A DNA stretch of 33,291 nucleotides from Bacteroidia bacterium (lineage in GTDB: Bacteria; Bacteroidota; Bacteroidia; Bacteroidales; Prolixibacteraceae): positions 25,459 to 58,749 of the forward strand of contig JAPLDR010000125.1 of assembly GCA_026391655.1 (NCBI GenBank), written 5' to 3'. The notes under the pieces were generated by a model. That model made no database searches and was not told where the DNA came from. It saw nothing but the letters and a program-made list of their open reading frames with translations. The translations under genes were made by a program, and so were the position numbers. Of this stretch, positions 6,899-16,072 are shown in pieces; position 1 is the first letter of the stretch; the number at the start of each line of letters is the position of its first letter.

Positions 6899-8200
6899 TT
6901 ATTCGAAACTAATGTTCATTGTTCCGTTTTCGTTCAATCCGCAAAGCTTAACCGTGCGGAATTCATTCAGCAGTTCTGGCCTGTATTGAGTCTCTACTTT
7001 AATATAATTGGCAGTCCAGCCTTGCATAAACCCCTTCGTCTTTTCATTTTCGAAAAGGACAGTTTCCCGTTTTCCGATGTTTCGCCGATAAAAATCTTTT
7101 AGCTTTTGCTCCGACAGCTTAATCAGCTGTTGTGCCCGCTGCCGCCGCTCTTCAACAGGAACTACACCTGAAATTTTAAGTGCCCGTGTGTTTTTTCTCT
7201 CAGAGTATGGAAAAACATGTAATTCTGAGATATCAAGACGCTCAATGAATTGGTAAGCTTTTTCAAAGAGTTCCCCTGTTTCTCCGTTCATACCGGCAAT
7301 CAGATCAACGCCAATAAAAGCATAGGGGAGAAGTTCTCGTATCCTTGAAACTCTTTCGGCAAACAGGCTGGTTGTATATCGCCGTTTCATCAGATGAAGT
7401 ATTTCGTCGGTTCCGGCTTGCAGCGGAATGTGATAATGTGGTGCAATCCTTTTTGATTCAGCCATAAATGTGATGATTTCATCGGTCAGAAGGTTGGGTT
7501 CAACCGAACCGATACGAATCCGTCCTAAAGTTTCAACCTCATCCAGTGCTTTGATTAGTGCCAGAAAAGTCTCTCCTGTGCTATGCCCAAAATCGCCAAT
7601 GTTGACTCCCGTTAGAATGATCTCCCGAATGCCTTGTTCTGCAACATTGCGTGCTTCATCTACTAAGCTTTCAATAGACGGGTTACGGCTTTTGCCCCTG
7701 GCCATTGGTATGGTGCAATAAGTACAAAAATAATTGCATCCATCCTGAACTTTCAGAAAACTTCGGGTGCGGTCGCCAAATGACCATGCATGCTGAAATT
7801 CGGATATTTCGCCGAATGCGCAAGTATGTATTTCACCTCCATGATGTTTCCCGAGATTCTCCAGATATTTTATAATGTTGAATTTATCGTTTGCCCCGAT
7901 AACCAGATCAACTCCTTCAATGTGAGCTGCTTCATCGGGTTTTAGCTGTGCATAGCATCCTGTGACGATAATAAATGCGGCTGGATTGATTTTGGCCGCC
8001 TGACGAATAACAGTCCTGCTTTTTTTATCGGCAGTGTCAGTTACCGAACAGGTGTTGATCACATAAACATCTGCTTTCTCCTTAAAATTGACTCTTTTAA
8101 ACCCTTTCTCTTCGAAAGACCGGGCAATTGTTGATGTTTCCGAAAAATTTAATTTACACCCTAATGTCGCAAATGCTACTGTTTTATCTTTAAAATCCAT
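6899..8200 (-). CDS. mtaB: tRNA t6A37 methylthiotransferase MtaB
   Basis: A 433-residue MiaB/RimO-family radical SAM methylthiotransferase that converts N6-threonylcarbamoyladenosine at tRNA position 37 to ms2t6A. The N-terminal domain carries the three cysteines of the auxiliary 4Fe-4S cluster: Cys15 (LGCKLN), Cys51 (NTCSVT) and Cys82 (TGCYAQ). The radical SAM domain has the CxxxCxxC motif at Cys155, Cys159 and Cys162 (GCNYFCTYC), followed by IPMARG. A TRAM-like segment occupies about 370-430. The LGCKLNFSET opening and 433-residue length favour MtaB over MiaB. It is the first gene of the minus-strand cluster and diverges from the PUL across an AT-rich region. Confidence 0.93.
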   Translation of the reverse strand: MDFKDKTVAFATLGCKLNFSETSTIARSFEEKGFKRVNFKEKADVYVINTCSVTDTADKKSRTVIRQAAKINPAAFIIVTGCYAQLKPDEAAHIEGVDLVIGANDKFNIIKYLENLGKHHGGEIHTCAFGEISEFQHAWSFGDRTRSFLKVQDGCNYFCTYCTIPMARGKSRNPSIESLVDEARNVAEQGIREIILTGVNIGDFGHSTGETFLALIKALDEVETLGRIRIGSVEPNLLTDEIITFMAESKRIAPHYHIPLQAGTDEILHLMKRRYTTSLFAERVSRIRELLPYAFIGVDLIAGMNGETGELFEKAYQFIERLDISELHVFPYSERKNTRALKISGVVPVEERRQRAQQLIKLSEQKLKDFYRRNIGKRETVLFENEKTKGFMQGWTANYIKVETQYRPELLNEFRTVKLCGLNENGTMNISFE

Positions 8201-8246
8201 CCAAGTATTATCAATTGTGCAAAGGTATGAATTTGCGGGGAAGATA

Positions 8247-8540
8247 ATGAAGCCGGGAATCAGAAGCCGAAATCAGGGTAAAACTGAAAAATCTATCACA
8301 GGCATTTTCCCCGACTTAGGACGCGTAAACCAGGTGTCGATTTCGGTGTATTCATTGAAAAATCCACACTTTGAACTGAGTTTTTCGATGTTTGAAGAAT
8401 GGATCATTTTATCGTTTGGTCATAAAAAGGTACTGAGAAGAAGAAGGTTAACTGCGATACCAACTGTACAGCTGGTTTTGTTTCGCCATGGGAAAGTAAA
8501 ATACAAGGGATGCCGGGCAAAGATTTCGGAGATGGATTGA
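8247..8540 (+). CDS. Possible small hypothetical protein, 97 aa
   Basis: A frame opening with ATG at 8247 encodes a basic 97-residue protein (MKPGIRSRNQGKTEKSI ... KISEMD) with a run of arginines (KKVLRRRRLT). The frame is also open upstream into mtaB, but the longer version is antisense to that gene and unlikely. I do not recognise it; there is no signal peptide or known motif. It could be a real orphan gene, a gene remnant, or chance. Confidence 0.25.
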   Translation: MKPGIRSRNQGKTEKSITGIFPDLGRVNQVSISVYSLKNPHFELSFSMFEEWIILSFGHKKVLRRRRLTAIPTVQLVLFRHGKVKYKGCRAKISEMD

Positions 8541-8918
8541 ATAATCTGAAAATGGTTCCTGAGAAGTAAACAGTTATTATTTTAGTTTACTCATTATTGC
8601 AATGAACGCTTTCCAAATCGTTTAAATGTGCTATTGTTGATGTCATAAATAATAGTTTTTCCGATATATTACTTTTTGTTTTTTTTAAAGAACTCAAATA
8701 CAGCAATATAAGTCCATAAAACCACGACCCTTCCCAATTTATTGGTATTGAATATCTACATTTTCATATATGAAATTTTAGTGCAGGAGCATTAATCGGA
8801 TATTTAGCATCTCATCTTAATTCGAATATAACTAATATTAAAAAAAAGTTAAATTATATCATTTTGTGTAAAGAATATTCCAAAAAGTATAAAGATTTCA
8901 TCGAATATTTTCTATTAA

Positions 8919-8952
8919 TTTGGCCATTAGATTAATTCCAGCTTTATATTTT
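8919..8952 (+). promoter_or_regulatory. Candidate Bacteroidota-type promoter for the PUL
   Basis: TTTGG at 8919-8923 and TATATTTT at 8945-8952 resemble the -33 (TTTG) and -7 (TAnnTTTG) elements of this phylum, with a 22-bp gap that is slightly long and a final T in place of G. Transcription would start about 40 bp before the ATG at 8998. The match is imperfect in an AT-rich region, so this is a guess. Confidence 0.25.
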
Positions 8953-8997
8953 AAGCTTACTCAAGTTATCACTAACAAACTGAGAAATTAAACAATT

Positions 8998-11208
8998 ATG
9001 AATAGAATTTTACGAATTTCCTCGGGATTCTTGTTATTGCTACTTTTTCTGACAGGATGTGTCAAGAAAGAGTTTGAAGCGTTTTACGCACGTCCGGACA
9101 ATTTGGCTCAACCTATTTATCAACAGTTGGAAGCCAGGAAAAACTTTACAAGTATATTGGCTTGTATTGACAAAGCAGGTTATAAGGGTATTTTAAGCAC
9201 TGCAGGTTACTGGACCTTTTTTGCACCTAACGACGCTGCATTTCAGAAATACTTTACTGAAAAGAACATCAGTAGTGTTGCTGCAATTGATTCTGTCACA
9301 GCAAAGAAGATTGTCACTTATTCTTTGGTGTACAATGCCTTCAGAAAAGATCAGCTGACTAATTACCAATCGTCCTTGGGTGTATTACCAAATCAGGCTT
9401 TCAAAAGAAAAACAGCCTACTATGACTTTGTACAAACTGAAAGTGGATCGACAAGGAAAATTGTGGCGTCAAACCGAAATGGATTATACGTTGCAGGCGA
9501 TAACAACAATAAGAACATTCCCTATTTTATAGATAATTTTATGACGACAAAGGGATTAAGCGCTTCTGATTATAATTTTTTCTACCCAAATGCAACCTAT
9601 TCAGGGTTTAACGTTGTTGATGCCACTGTTGTAAATGCTGATATCGTTGCTGAAAATGGCATAATCCATGAAATCGACAAAGTAGTACCTCCGCTTCCAA
9701 GTATTGAACAGTACATGGCTTCTAATTCTAATTATAACGAGTTCAGAAGTTTATTGCAAAAAAGAGCCTCCTATATGGCAAATGCTGACCTAAGTCATCG
9801 ATATCAGGTTTTAACAGGTTCTACAGATTCCGTTTACGTTAAACTCTATAGTAGCGATTTAGGTTTCTCTCCAAATAATGAAAACTATACAAGTGGGGGA
9901 ACAGACTCACAAATAGGTGGATTCGGATTTATGGCACCAACAAATGCGGAATTAAAAATTTACACTAAAGATTTATTGAAATATTTTGGATCGTTTGATG
10001 CCGCCCCGTCGGAAATTTTAAGAGACTTTATTAATGCCCACATGTGGAATTCACTTGTGTGGCCAAACAGGTTTGCTACTGCGGTAAATGTTCAGGGCGA
10101 AGTACCAACTATTACAACCGGGAACATTGTTGATAAGAAATTATTAAGTAATGGCATCTTTTATGGTACCAATAAGGTTCAGGAGGCAAATGTTTTCAGG
10201 ACCGTCTATTCAAAACCTTATCTCGATCCTCGTTACCTGCTTATGGTAAGGGGTCTTAATGCCGAACTAAAGTATTCCATCATAAACCCTGCTATTAAAT
10301 ACACTATGTTTATGATGCCTGATGTTTCAATAAAAGCAGCCTATTATGACTGGAGTACAAATTATAATAGCTGGTCATATGCTTTTCCCGGAGTTGCAGT
10401 CGTTTATTCTACAAAATCCAGAGACGATTTCTACAGAATCTTACAGACATCAGTTTCTCAGCCTACCACAAACCTTACCGATCTTTCGGGTCAGGGAATT
10501 GTGGAAATGTATAATGGTGAGTACATTTTATATAATGCGAATAAGATTTATGCCAGTGGAAATATTGACGCCGGTAACTACCTTGTAAAAGACAGTTCCC
10601 AAACAGTGATCAATGGAACAGTTTATTATACTCATGAAGTTGTACCTGCCGGCAAAACATCAACTGGTGGGTTATTAACATTTACAACCAAAGGGATTGG
10701 GGCTCATATTAATGCTTTAGCTGCTGCTGATGCCACATCTTTTGGGTCATTTAACAGCTATTTAATAAATTCTTCACTTTGGGATGCTGCGAATTTTGCG
10801 ATTATTGGAACTGTTGCGGGGAATTTTTACACAATATTGATTCCTACCAATGCCGCAATTGTGAATGCCGTTAAAGCCGGACTTCTTCCCGGTAATATAG
10901 CGACGGGGGTACCTAATTTTACCTCAGCCGTTCCTGCCGACCGGGACATGGTGGCGAAATTTATTCAATACCACATTTTAAATAAAAATACAGTGGTTCC
11001 AGATGGGAAAAAAGATGGTGCATTTGCAACTTTACTACAAAATAGTGCGGGAGATCCGACTTATGTCACGGTTATTAACCAGGTAAACATTATGCAGCTC
11101 AGAGATGCCTTTAACAAAAGTGTTAATGTAATTCTTGCAAAGAGCAATAATCTTTCGAACCGCGCCGTAATTCATTCAATTGATAACTATTTAAAATATA
11201 ACTACTAA
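8998..11208 (+). CDS. Fasciclin (FAS1) repeat lipoprotein, putative surface glycan-binding protein
   Basis: A 736-residue lipoprotein: the signal peptide ends in LTG-Cys21, followed by KKE. It contains what look like four FAS1 or FAS1-like repeats. Their first conserved strands are WTFFAPNDAAF (about 72-82), FGFMAPTNAEL (about 304-314), YTMFMMPDVSI (about 436-446) and YTILIPTNAAI (about 614-624). GIIHEIDKVVPP and AVIHSIDNYL are typical domain ends. FAS1 domains mediate adhesion and binding in many proteins. Here it is the first gene of the PUL and lies 5 bp before SusC-1, in the spot where SusE/F-like glycan-binding proteins are often found. Surface display and glycan binding are inferred from context. 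No catalytic motif is visible. Confidence 0.88.
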   Translation: MNRILRISSGFLLLLLFLTGCVKKEFEAFYARPDNLAQPIYQQLEARKNFTSILACIDKAGYKGILSTAGYWTFFAPNDAAFQKYFTEKNISSVAAIDSVTAKKIVTYSLVYNAFRKDQLTNYQSSLGVLPNQAFKRKTAYYDFVQTESGSTRKIVASNRNGLYVAGDNNNKNIPYFIDNFMTTKGLSASDYNFFYPNATYSGFNVVDATVVNADIVAENGIIHEIDKVVPPLPSIEQYMASNSNYNEFRSLLQKRASYMANADLSHRYQVLTGSTDSVYVKLYSSDLGFSPNNENYTSGGTDSQIGGFGFMAPTNAELKIYTKDLLKYFGSFDAAPSEILRDFINAHMWNSLVWPNRFATAVNVQGEVPTITTGNIVDKKLLSNGIFYGTNKVQEANVFRTVYSKPYLDPRYLLMVRGLNAELKYSIINPAIKYTMFMMPDVSIKAAYYDWSTNYNSWSYAFPGVAVVYSTKSRDDFYRILQTSVSQPTTNLTDLSGQGIVEMYNGEYILYNANKIYASGNIDAGNYLVKDSSQTVINGTVYYTHEVVPAGKTSTGGLLTFTTKGIGAHINALAAADATSFGSFNSYLINSSLWDAANFAIIGTVAGNFYTILIPTNAAIVNAVKAGLLPGNIATGVPNFTSAVPADRDMVAKFIQYHILNKNTVVPDGKKDGAFATLLQNSAGDPTYVTVINQVNIMQLRDAFNKSVNVILAKSNNLSNRAVIHSIDNYLKYNY

Positions 11209-11213
11209 GGCAT

Positions 11214-11570
11214 ATGAAATCTATTTCTACAAAACTATTTTATTGCTTCATTGCTTTAGTCATGCTTTTCAGTAATACATTGAAAGCACAAAAAGTAACT
11301 GAGAAGATTACTGTCAGGGGAAAGGTAATTGACAAAGCTGATAAAAATGCGATTATTGGAGGTTCAGTTGTTGAACGTGATAAAGACATGCGCTATATTA
11401 CAGGTGTAGCCACCGATATTGATGGGAACTTTGCAATTAAGATATCGAATCCTGCAAATCTTATCTCTTTTTCATATTTAGGTACAAAACAATCATCCTC
11501 CCTATTAAGGATAAAACTACCTTTAACATTGAACTTGAATCTGTTACTGCAGAATTGGCAGAGTTTGTAA
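11214..11570 (+). pseudogene. N-terminal part of frameshifted SusC/RagA-family TonB-dependent transporter (SusC-1)
   Basis: This frame encodes a signal peptide (MKSISTKLFYCFIALVMLFSN to LKAQ) and a carboxypeptidase-D regulatory-like domain (VRGKVIDKADKNAIIGG to GNFAIKI). It then enters FSYLG at codon 90, after which it becomes nonsense and stops. The normal continuation (YKTIILPIKDKTTFNIELESV) is found in the other frame, starting by re-using the T at 11483. One missing T in GGT-TAC restores a 1101-residue SusC of normal length. It is either a true frameshift or a sequencing/assembly error; if real, the transporter is inactive or depends on a rare recoding event. Confidence 0.85.
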
Positions 11571-14518
11571 TTACTTCCAGAGCTCCTACGAATAATGGAA
11601 CCGGTTTAAATGTTGAGGCGCGTAGTTCTACAATTGCAACTTCGACCCTCGAAGCTAAGGAAATACAGGAAGTTGGAGCCAGCTCTATTGATCAGGCGCT
11701 ATCGGGTCGTCTATCCGGTGTTGATGTTGGAACAACCACAGGTGATCCCGGGGCAGGAATGTCTATCCGTATCCATGGTACGGCTTCAATTAATGGTTCT
11801 GCCAACCCACTTATTGTTGTGGATGGAATGCCTTATGAAACACAAATTCCTTCGGACTTCAATTTTGGAACAGCAGATGAACAGGGTTATGCGCAGTTGT
11901 TAAATATTGCACCCACAGATATCAAAGACATCACTGTGTTGAAGGATGCAGCTTCAACTGCTGTATGGGGATCAAGAGCTGCCAATGGCGTTTTGATTAT
12001 TAACACGAAGCGTGGTTCAATCGGTAAACCTACAATTACTTATAATTTGAAAGCCTCTCTTTCAAGACAACCCAGTGCCATTCCTTTACTTAATGGAGAT
12101 CAGTATTCGACATTGATACCGGAAATGAAGATGAACGCTGACGGATTACCTTTGGATATTACAGCCAATAAGGAGTTTGCTTATGATCCGAACGATCCGT
12201 TAAATTATTACAACTACTCCCGAAATTCTGACTGGATAGGTGCAATCACTCAACTTGGGTATTCGATGGACCATAATGTTTCGATGCAAGGTGGTGGAGA
12301 AAAAGCAAGATATTATGCTTCCGTCGGGTATTTGAATCAAAAAGGAACTACTGTAGGCACAGGATTGGATCGAATCACAGCTAAAATAAATCTGGATTAC
12401 AATGTTTCAGACAGGATTCGATTTAAAACAGATATCACTTATACGCATGTTGCTAATGATTTTAACTATACCGGATCGGTCAGGAGTGTAGCTTACAATA
12501 AAATGCCCAATATGAGTATTTACAGGTACGATGAATACGGTAATCTGACACCTAATTATTTTTCTCCTGCTCAAAATATTCAGGGTTCTTATTTAGGTCT
12601 TGACAGTAAAGGAAATATTACGGGCACTAACAACACTGTTAACCCTGTGGCAATGGCTAATGTAGGAATCAATCATCAGTTAGGCGAAAGAATCACTCCT
12701 AAGTTTCAACTCCAATACTCCTTAATTCCTAATTCGGTATTGACTGCCACTTTTGATGTTCAGTTTGACATTAATAATTCCAAGACGCAAACTTTTTTAC
12801 CACAATTGGCAACCGGCAGACCGACAAATGAAGTATCAGTAAACCGTGCTACCGACAGTGACGGGGATGCATTGAATATTCAAACAAAAGCCAATCTTAT
12901 TTTTATACCTAAGCTTAAAGAAGGTCATGCTTTTCAGGCTCTGTTATCCTTTCAGTCAAACGATACGCGAAACATATCACATAATGTGGCGACAACGAAT
13001 ACAGCCTCAGATATTCTTCAGGATCCATCAAATCCCTCAAGAACCCAAAACTCTGATTTGAAATTAACCTCTGGCTCGAGCCAATACCGTTCAATGGGGG
13101 CTTTAATTTCAGGGCAATATGGATATTTGGATCGTTACCTGATTAATGTGGGTCTTCGGGCTGACGGGAATTCCAGATTTGGTCCCAGTAATCGTTACGG
13201 CTTATTTCCTTCTATATCAACAAGATGGCGAGTTTCTGGCGAACCATTTATGAAAAATGTAAAGTTTCTTGATGAATTGAGTTTTCGTGCCAGTTACGGA
13301 CACAGTGGTAATGTACCAGGTAAAGATTACACTTTCTATAATTATTACTCGCCTTACAATTATTCATATTTAGGAATGTCTGGTGTCTACCCTTCCAATA
13401 TGGAACTATCGAATCTTAAATGGGAAACATTAATCGGGAAGAACATCGGTTTTAATTTGGGCATTTTTAAAAATCGTGTGCGGATGGATGCCGAAGCTTA
13501 CCTGAATACAACAAGAGATATGTTTTATGATAAATTGCAAGTACCTACGTTTACCGGCTTTGGTACTGTTTCAATGAACGTTGGAACGATGGACAATTCG
13601 GGTTGGGAAATAAGTCTTAATACGATACCACTAAAAACGAAAAACTGGACTGTTGGTTTTGATTTTAATATTTCCAAAAACATCAATACGCTACGGTCGA
13701 TTTCTGAGTTCTATCCATCGACTAAAGGTAATATTACAACAAACGGAGTTTATCAGACATACCTTCAAATTGGAAATCCATTTGGATCTTACTATGGCTT
13801 TAAATATACAGGAGTTTACAAAGATGCGGATGCAACAATTGCAAGAGATGCAGCTGGTAACCAAATAATTGGTCCCAACGGACAGATTATCCAGATGCGT
13901 TTTAATTATCCTGCAACAGATTATCAGTTTAAACCCGGAGATGCGATGTACGAGGATATCAACCATGATGGTAATATTGACTATAAAGATGTCGTCTATC
14001 TTGGCAATGGAATACCAAAATTTACTGGAGGGTTTGGTCCGAGTATCACCTTCAAAAATAACCTGAAGCTTTCAGCTTTTTTCAATTATCGTTGGGGTTA
14101 TCAGTTGATTAATGGAACTAAAATGAGTACAACTAATATGTATAGTTTTAATAATCAGAGCACAGCGGTATTGAGCAGGTGGCGTAATCCGGGCGATGTA
14201 ACTGATATGCCAAGAGCATTGTACCGCAGTGGATATAACTGGCTTGGATCTGATAGATACGTGGAAGATGCATCATTTGTAAGACTAAGGTCTGTAACGC
14301 TGAGGTATAACTTCACTCCTGAGTTTTTGAAGAAGATTAATATGAAAACCGCAAGTTTTTATATCACTGCAGAGAACCTCTTTACCTGGACAAAATATAC
14401 GGGTCAGGATCCAGATGTATCGTCCAGGGGAGACAACGATCCGCTTTCGTACAATGTGGATAACTCTATGACTCCTCCGGGAAAGACAGTTTTGATAGGT
14501 ATAACGGTTGGATTTTAA
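11555..14518 (+). CDS. SusC/RagA-family TonB-dependent transporter SusC-1, plug and barrel
   Basis: Main body of SusC-1. The listed start (TTG) is not a credible initiation site; the open frame extends back to about 11483, where it joins the N-terminal fragment. It shows the end of the regulatory domain and TonB-box region (LAEFVITSRAP), and the plug domain with EVGASSIDQALSGRLSGV, IRIHGTASIN, PLIVVDGMPYE and DITVLKDAASTAVWGSRAANG. A 22-strand-type barrel follows, ending in the aromatic C-terminus VLIGITVGF needed for outer-membrane assembly. SusC proteins form the TonB-powered channel under a SusD lid and import oligosaccharides. Its partner SusD-1 begins 29 bp downstream. Apart from the single frameshift I see no damage, which suggests a very recent change or a sequence error. 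Confidence 0.9.
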   Translation: MAEFVITSRAPTNNGTGLNVEARSSTIATSTLEAKEIQEVGASSIDQALSGRLSGVDVGTTTGDPGAGMSIRIHGTASINGSANPLIVVDGMPYETQIPSDFNFGTADEQGYAQLLNIAPTDIKDITVLKDAASTAVWGSRAANGVLIINTKRGSIGKPTITYNLKASLSRQPSAIPLLNGDQYSTLIPEMKMNADGLPLDITANKEFAYDPNDPLNYYNYSRNSDWIGAITQLGYSMDHNVSMQGGGEKARYYASVGYLNQKGTTVGTGLDRITAKINLDYNVSDRIRFKTDITYTHVANDFNYTGSVRSVAYNKMPNMSIYRYDEYGNLTPNYFSPAQNIQGSYLGLDSKGNITGTNNTVNPVAMANVGINHQLGERITPKFQLQYSLIPNSVLTATFDVQFDINNSKTQTFLPQLATGRPTNEVSVNRATDSDGDALNIQTKANLIFIPKLKEGHAFQALLSFQSNDTRNISHNVATTNTASDILQDPSNPSRTQNSDLKLTSGSSQYRSMGALISGQYGYLDRYLINVGLRADGNSRFGPSNRYGLFPSISTRWRVSGEPFMKNVKFLDELSFRASYGHSGNVPGKDYTFYNYYSPYNYSYLGMSGVYPSNMELSNLKWETLIGKNIGFNLGIFKNRVRMDAEAYLNTTRDMFYDKLQVPTFTGFGTVSMNVGTMDNSGWEISLNTIPLKTKNWTVGFDFNISKNINTLRSISEFYPSTKGNITTNGVYQTYLQIGNPFGSYYGFKYTGVYKDADATIARDAAGNQIIGPNGQIIQMRFNYPATDYQFKPGDAMYEDINHDGNIDYKDVVYLGNGIPKFTGGFGPSITFKNNLKLSAFFNYRWGYQLINGTKMSTTNMYSFNNQSTAVLSRWRNPGDVTDMPRALYRSGYNWLGSDRYVEDASFVRLRSVTLRYNFTPEFLKKINMKTASFYITAENLFTWTKYTGQDPDVSSRGDNDPLSYNVDNSMTPPGKTVLIGITVGF

Positions 14519-14547
14519 TATATTGCTAAATAATAAATTTATTAAAG

Positions 14548-16047
14548 ATGATTCAAAAAATAAAATATTTAACATTACTCGCATTTACTGTAATGTTAAC
14601 TACATCCTGCAATAAATGGCTTGAATTAAAGCCGGAGGATGGAATTATCAGACAAAACTTCTGGAAAACTAAGGAAGATGTAAAATCTGCCGTAATAGGA
14701 TGTTACTCTTCTCTTTTAGGACCAATGGCGCAAACACTATTCATTTGGGGAGAAATAAGAGGCGACATGGTTTCTTCTACTATAACAAGCACCTCTGAGC
14801 AAATCGATATTATGAATGGCAATATTACTTCATCCAATACAATTACTAAATGGGGTACAATTTATCAAACGATTAACTATTGTAATACAGTTATCGATTT
14901 TGCGCCTCAGGTTCTGGTAACTGATAAAACATTAACAGAAGTTGATCTGAATGCCTATTTAGCAGAAGCACACGCTTTAAGAGGGTTAATGTATTTTTAT
15001 TTACTAAGAACATTTGGAGAGGTGCCTCTGCAAATTAAATCGACTTCGAGTGATAACCAACTTGAGCAATTAGCAAAAAGCTCACAAGAGGATGTCTATA
15101 ATCAGATTATTAAGGATCTGACTTTTGCCGAGGCTAACGCTGTTACAACGTACAATAACCACGACTATGATAAAGGTCGGATTACCAGATATACGGTTAA
15201 TGCCATTCAGGCTGATGTTTATCTTTGGATGGAAAAATACGCTGAATGCATTGATGCGTGTACTAAAGTTATTGGTTCAGGACAATTTGGATTGATTGCC
15301 GGTAAAAATCCTGATGGAATAGTTAATTCTCAATGGTTTAATACGGTTTTTTATAACGGAAATTCTAATGAGAGTATTTTCGAGTTCCAGTTCGACAGTC
15401 AACAGGTAAATCCGTTTTTTTCGTTTCTTATTAATACGACCAAACAATTTGTGGGCTCATCATTTGTTATGGACGAGATGTATACTGTTGATCCTTTGGA
15501 TGATACGAATAAAGATATTCGGGGTGATTTGTCTTCCATCCGAGGTAGTGATGGATTGATTTGGAAATTTGCCGGAGCCAATAACACCGGAAGTGTGAGA
15601 ACAGCAACTTCATCTTATGCACATTGGTTTGTATATCGTTATTCTGATATATTATTGATGAAAGCTGAAGCACTTGCATGGACAGGTAAAGGACAAGAAG
15701 CGCTTGATTTGGTAAAAGTCATTAGAAATCGTGCCAATGCACTTCCAGCTACTGAAAAAGCACCTGATCCTATTTCATCAGTGGATGTATCAGACTATAT
15801 TATGGAAGAGAGAGCGCGCGAATTTGCTTTTGAAGGGAAGAGATGGTATGATATTTTACGCAATTCAAAACGTAATAAGTATGCCCATATACAATTTTTA
15901 ATTGATATAGTGACTAAAAGCGCACCGTCTAACAGGCAACAATATATCCTGAACAAGTACAAAGATATTCGAAGTCATTATCTGCCTATTAATTTGTATG
16001 AATTGCAGACGGATAAGAATTTGGTGCAAAACCCTTTTTACCAATAA
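14548..16047 (+). CDS. SusD/RagB-family nutrient-binding outer membrane lipoprotein SusD-1
   Basis: A 499-residue SusD-family lipoprotein with lipobox TTS-Cys21 and the classic opening NKWLELKPEDGI. It has TPR-like helices (AHALRGLMYFYLLRTFGEVPL at about 144-164 is a signature block) and the conserved C-terminal YIMEERAREFAFEGKRWYDILR. SusD proteins sit as a lid on the SusC channel and bind the incoming glycan. It follows SusC-1 by 29 bp and clearly belongs to the same operon. The protein appears complete, although its SusC partner is frameshifted. Confidence 0.95.
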   Translation: MIQKIKYLTLLAFTVMLTTSCNKWLELKPEDGIIRQNFWKTKEDVKSAVIGCYSSLLGPMAQTLFIWGEIRGDMVSSTITSTSEQIDIMNGNITSSNTITKWGTIYQTINYCNTVIDFAPQVLVTDKTLTEVDLNAYLAEAHALRGLMYFYLLRTFGEVPLQIKSTSSDNQLEQLAKSSQEDVYNQIIKDLTFAEANAVTTYNNHDYDKGRITRYTVNAIQADVYLWMEKYAECIDACTKVIGSGQFGLIAGKNPDGIVNSQWFNTVFYNGNSNESIFEFQFDSQQVNPFFSFLINTTKQFVGSSFVMDEMYTVDPLDDTNKDIRGDLSSIRGSDGLIWKFAGANNTGSVRTATSSYAHWFVYRYSDILLMKAEALAWTGKGQEALDLVKVIRNRANALPATEKAPDPISSVDVSDYIMEERAREFAFEGKRWYDILRNSKRNKYAHIQFLIDIVTKSAPSNRQQYILNKYKDIRSHYLPINLYELQTDKNLVQNPFYQ

Positions 16048-16072
16048 TTTAATGATTTAATAACAGAATAAA

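Larger units (their letters stand above)
8201..8997. other. AT-rich divergent region between mtaB and the PUL
   Basis: This holds the presumed mtaB promoter on the minus strand, a doubtful small reading frame (8247-8540), an inverted repeat (AGTAAAC 8565-8571 with GTTTACT 8585-8591) and about 400 bp of very AT-rich DNA before the first PUL gene. No RNA gene is recognisable. It is the natural place for a regulator-binding site controlling the PUL. Confidence 0.5.

Noticed and set aside
8088-8246. Upstream extension of the small orphan frame
   Set aside because: It is antisense to the start of mtaB; openness there is explained by the opposite strand.
8565-8591. Intrinsic terminator in the divergent region
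   Set aside because: Only a 7-bp AT-rich stem with a 13-nt loop; too weak to call.
11478-11500. Programmed -1 frameshift as the explanation for the split SusC
   Set aside because: The local sequence (GGTACAAAACAATC) lacks a proper slippery heptamer, and no strong downstream pseudoknot or stem is evident; a lost T is simpler.
13691-13966. Minus-strand frames within the SusC genes
   Set aside because: They are shadows of the long plus-strand coding frames and have no start context or recognisable family.
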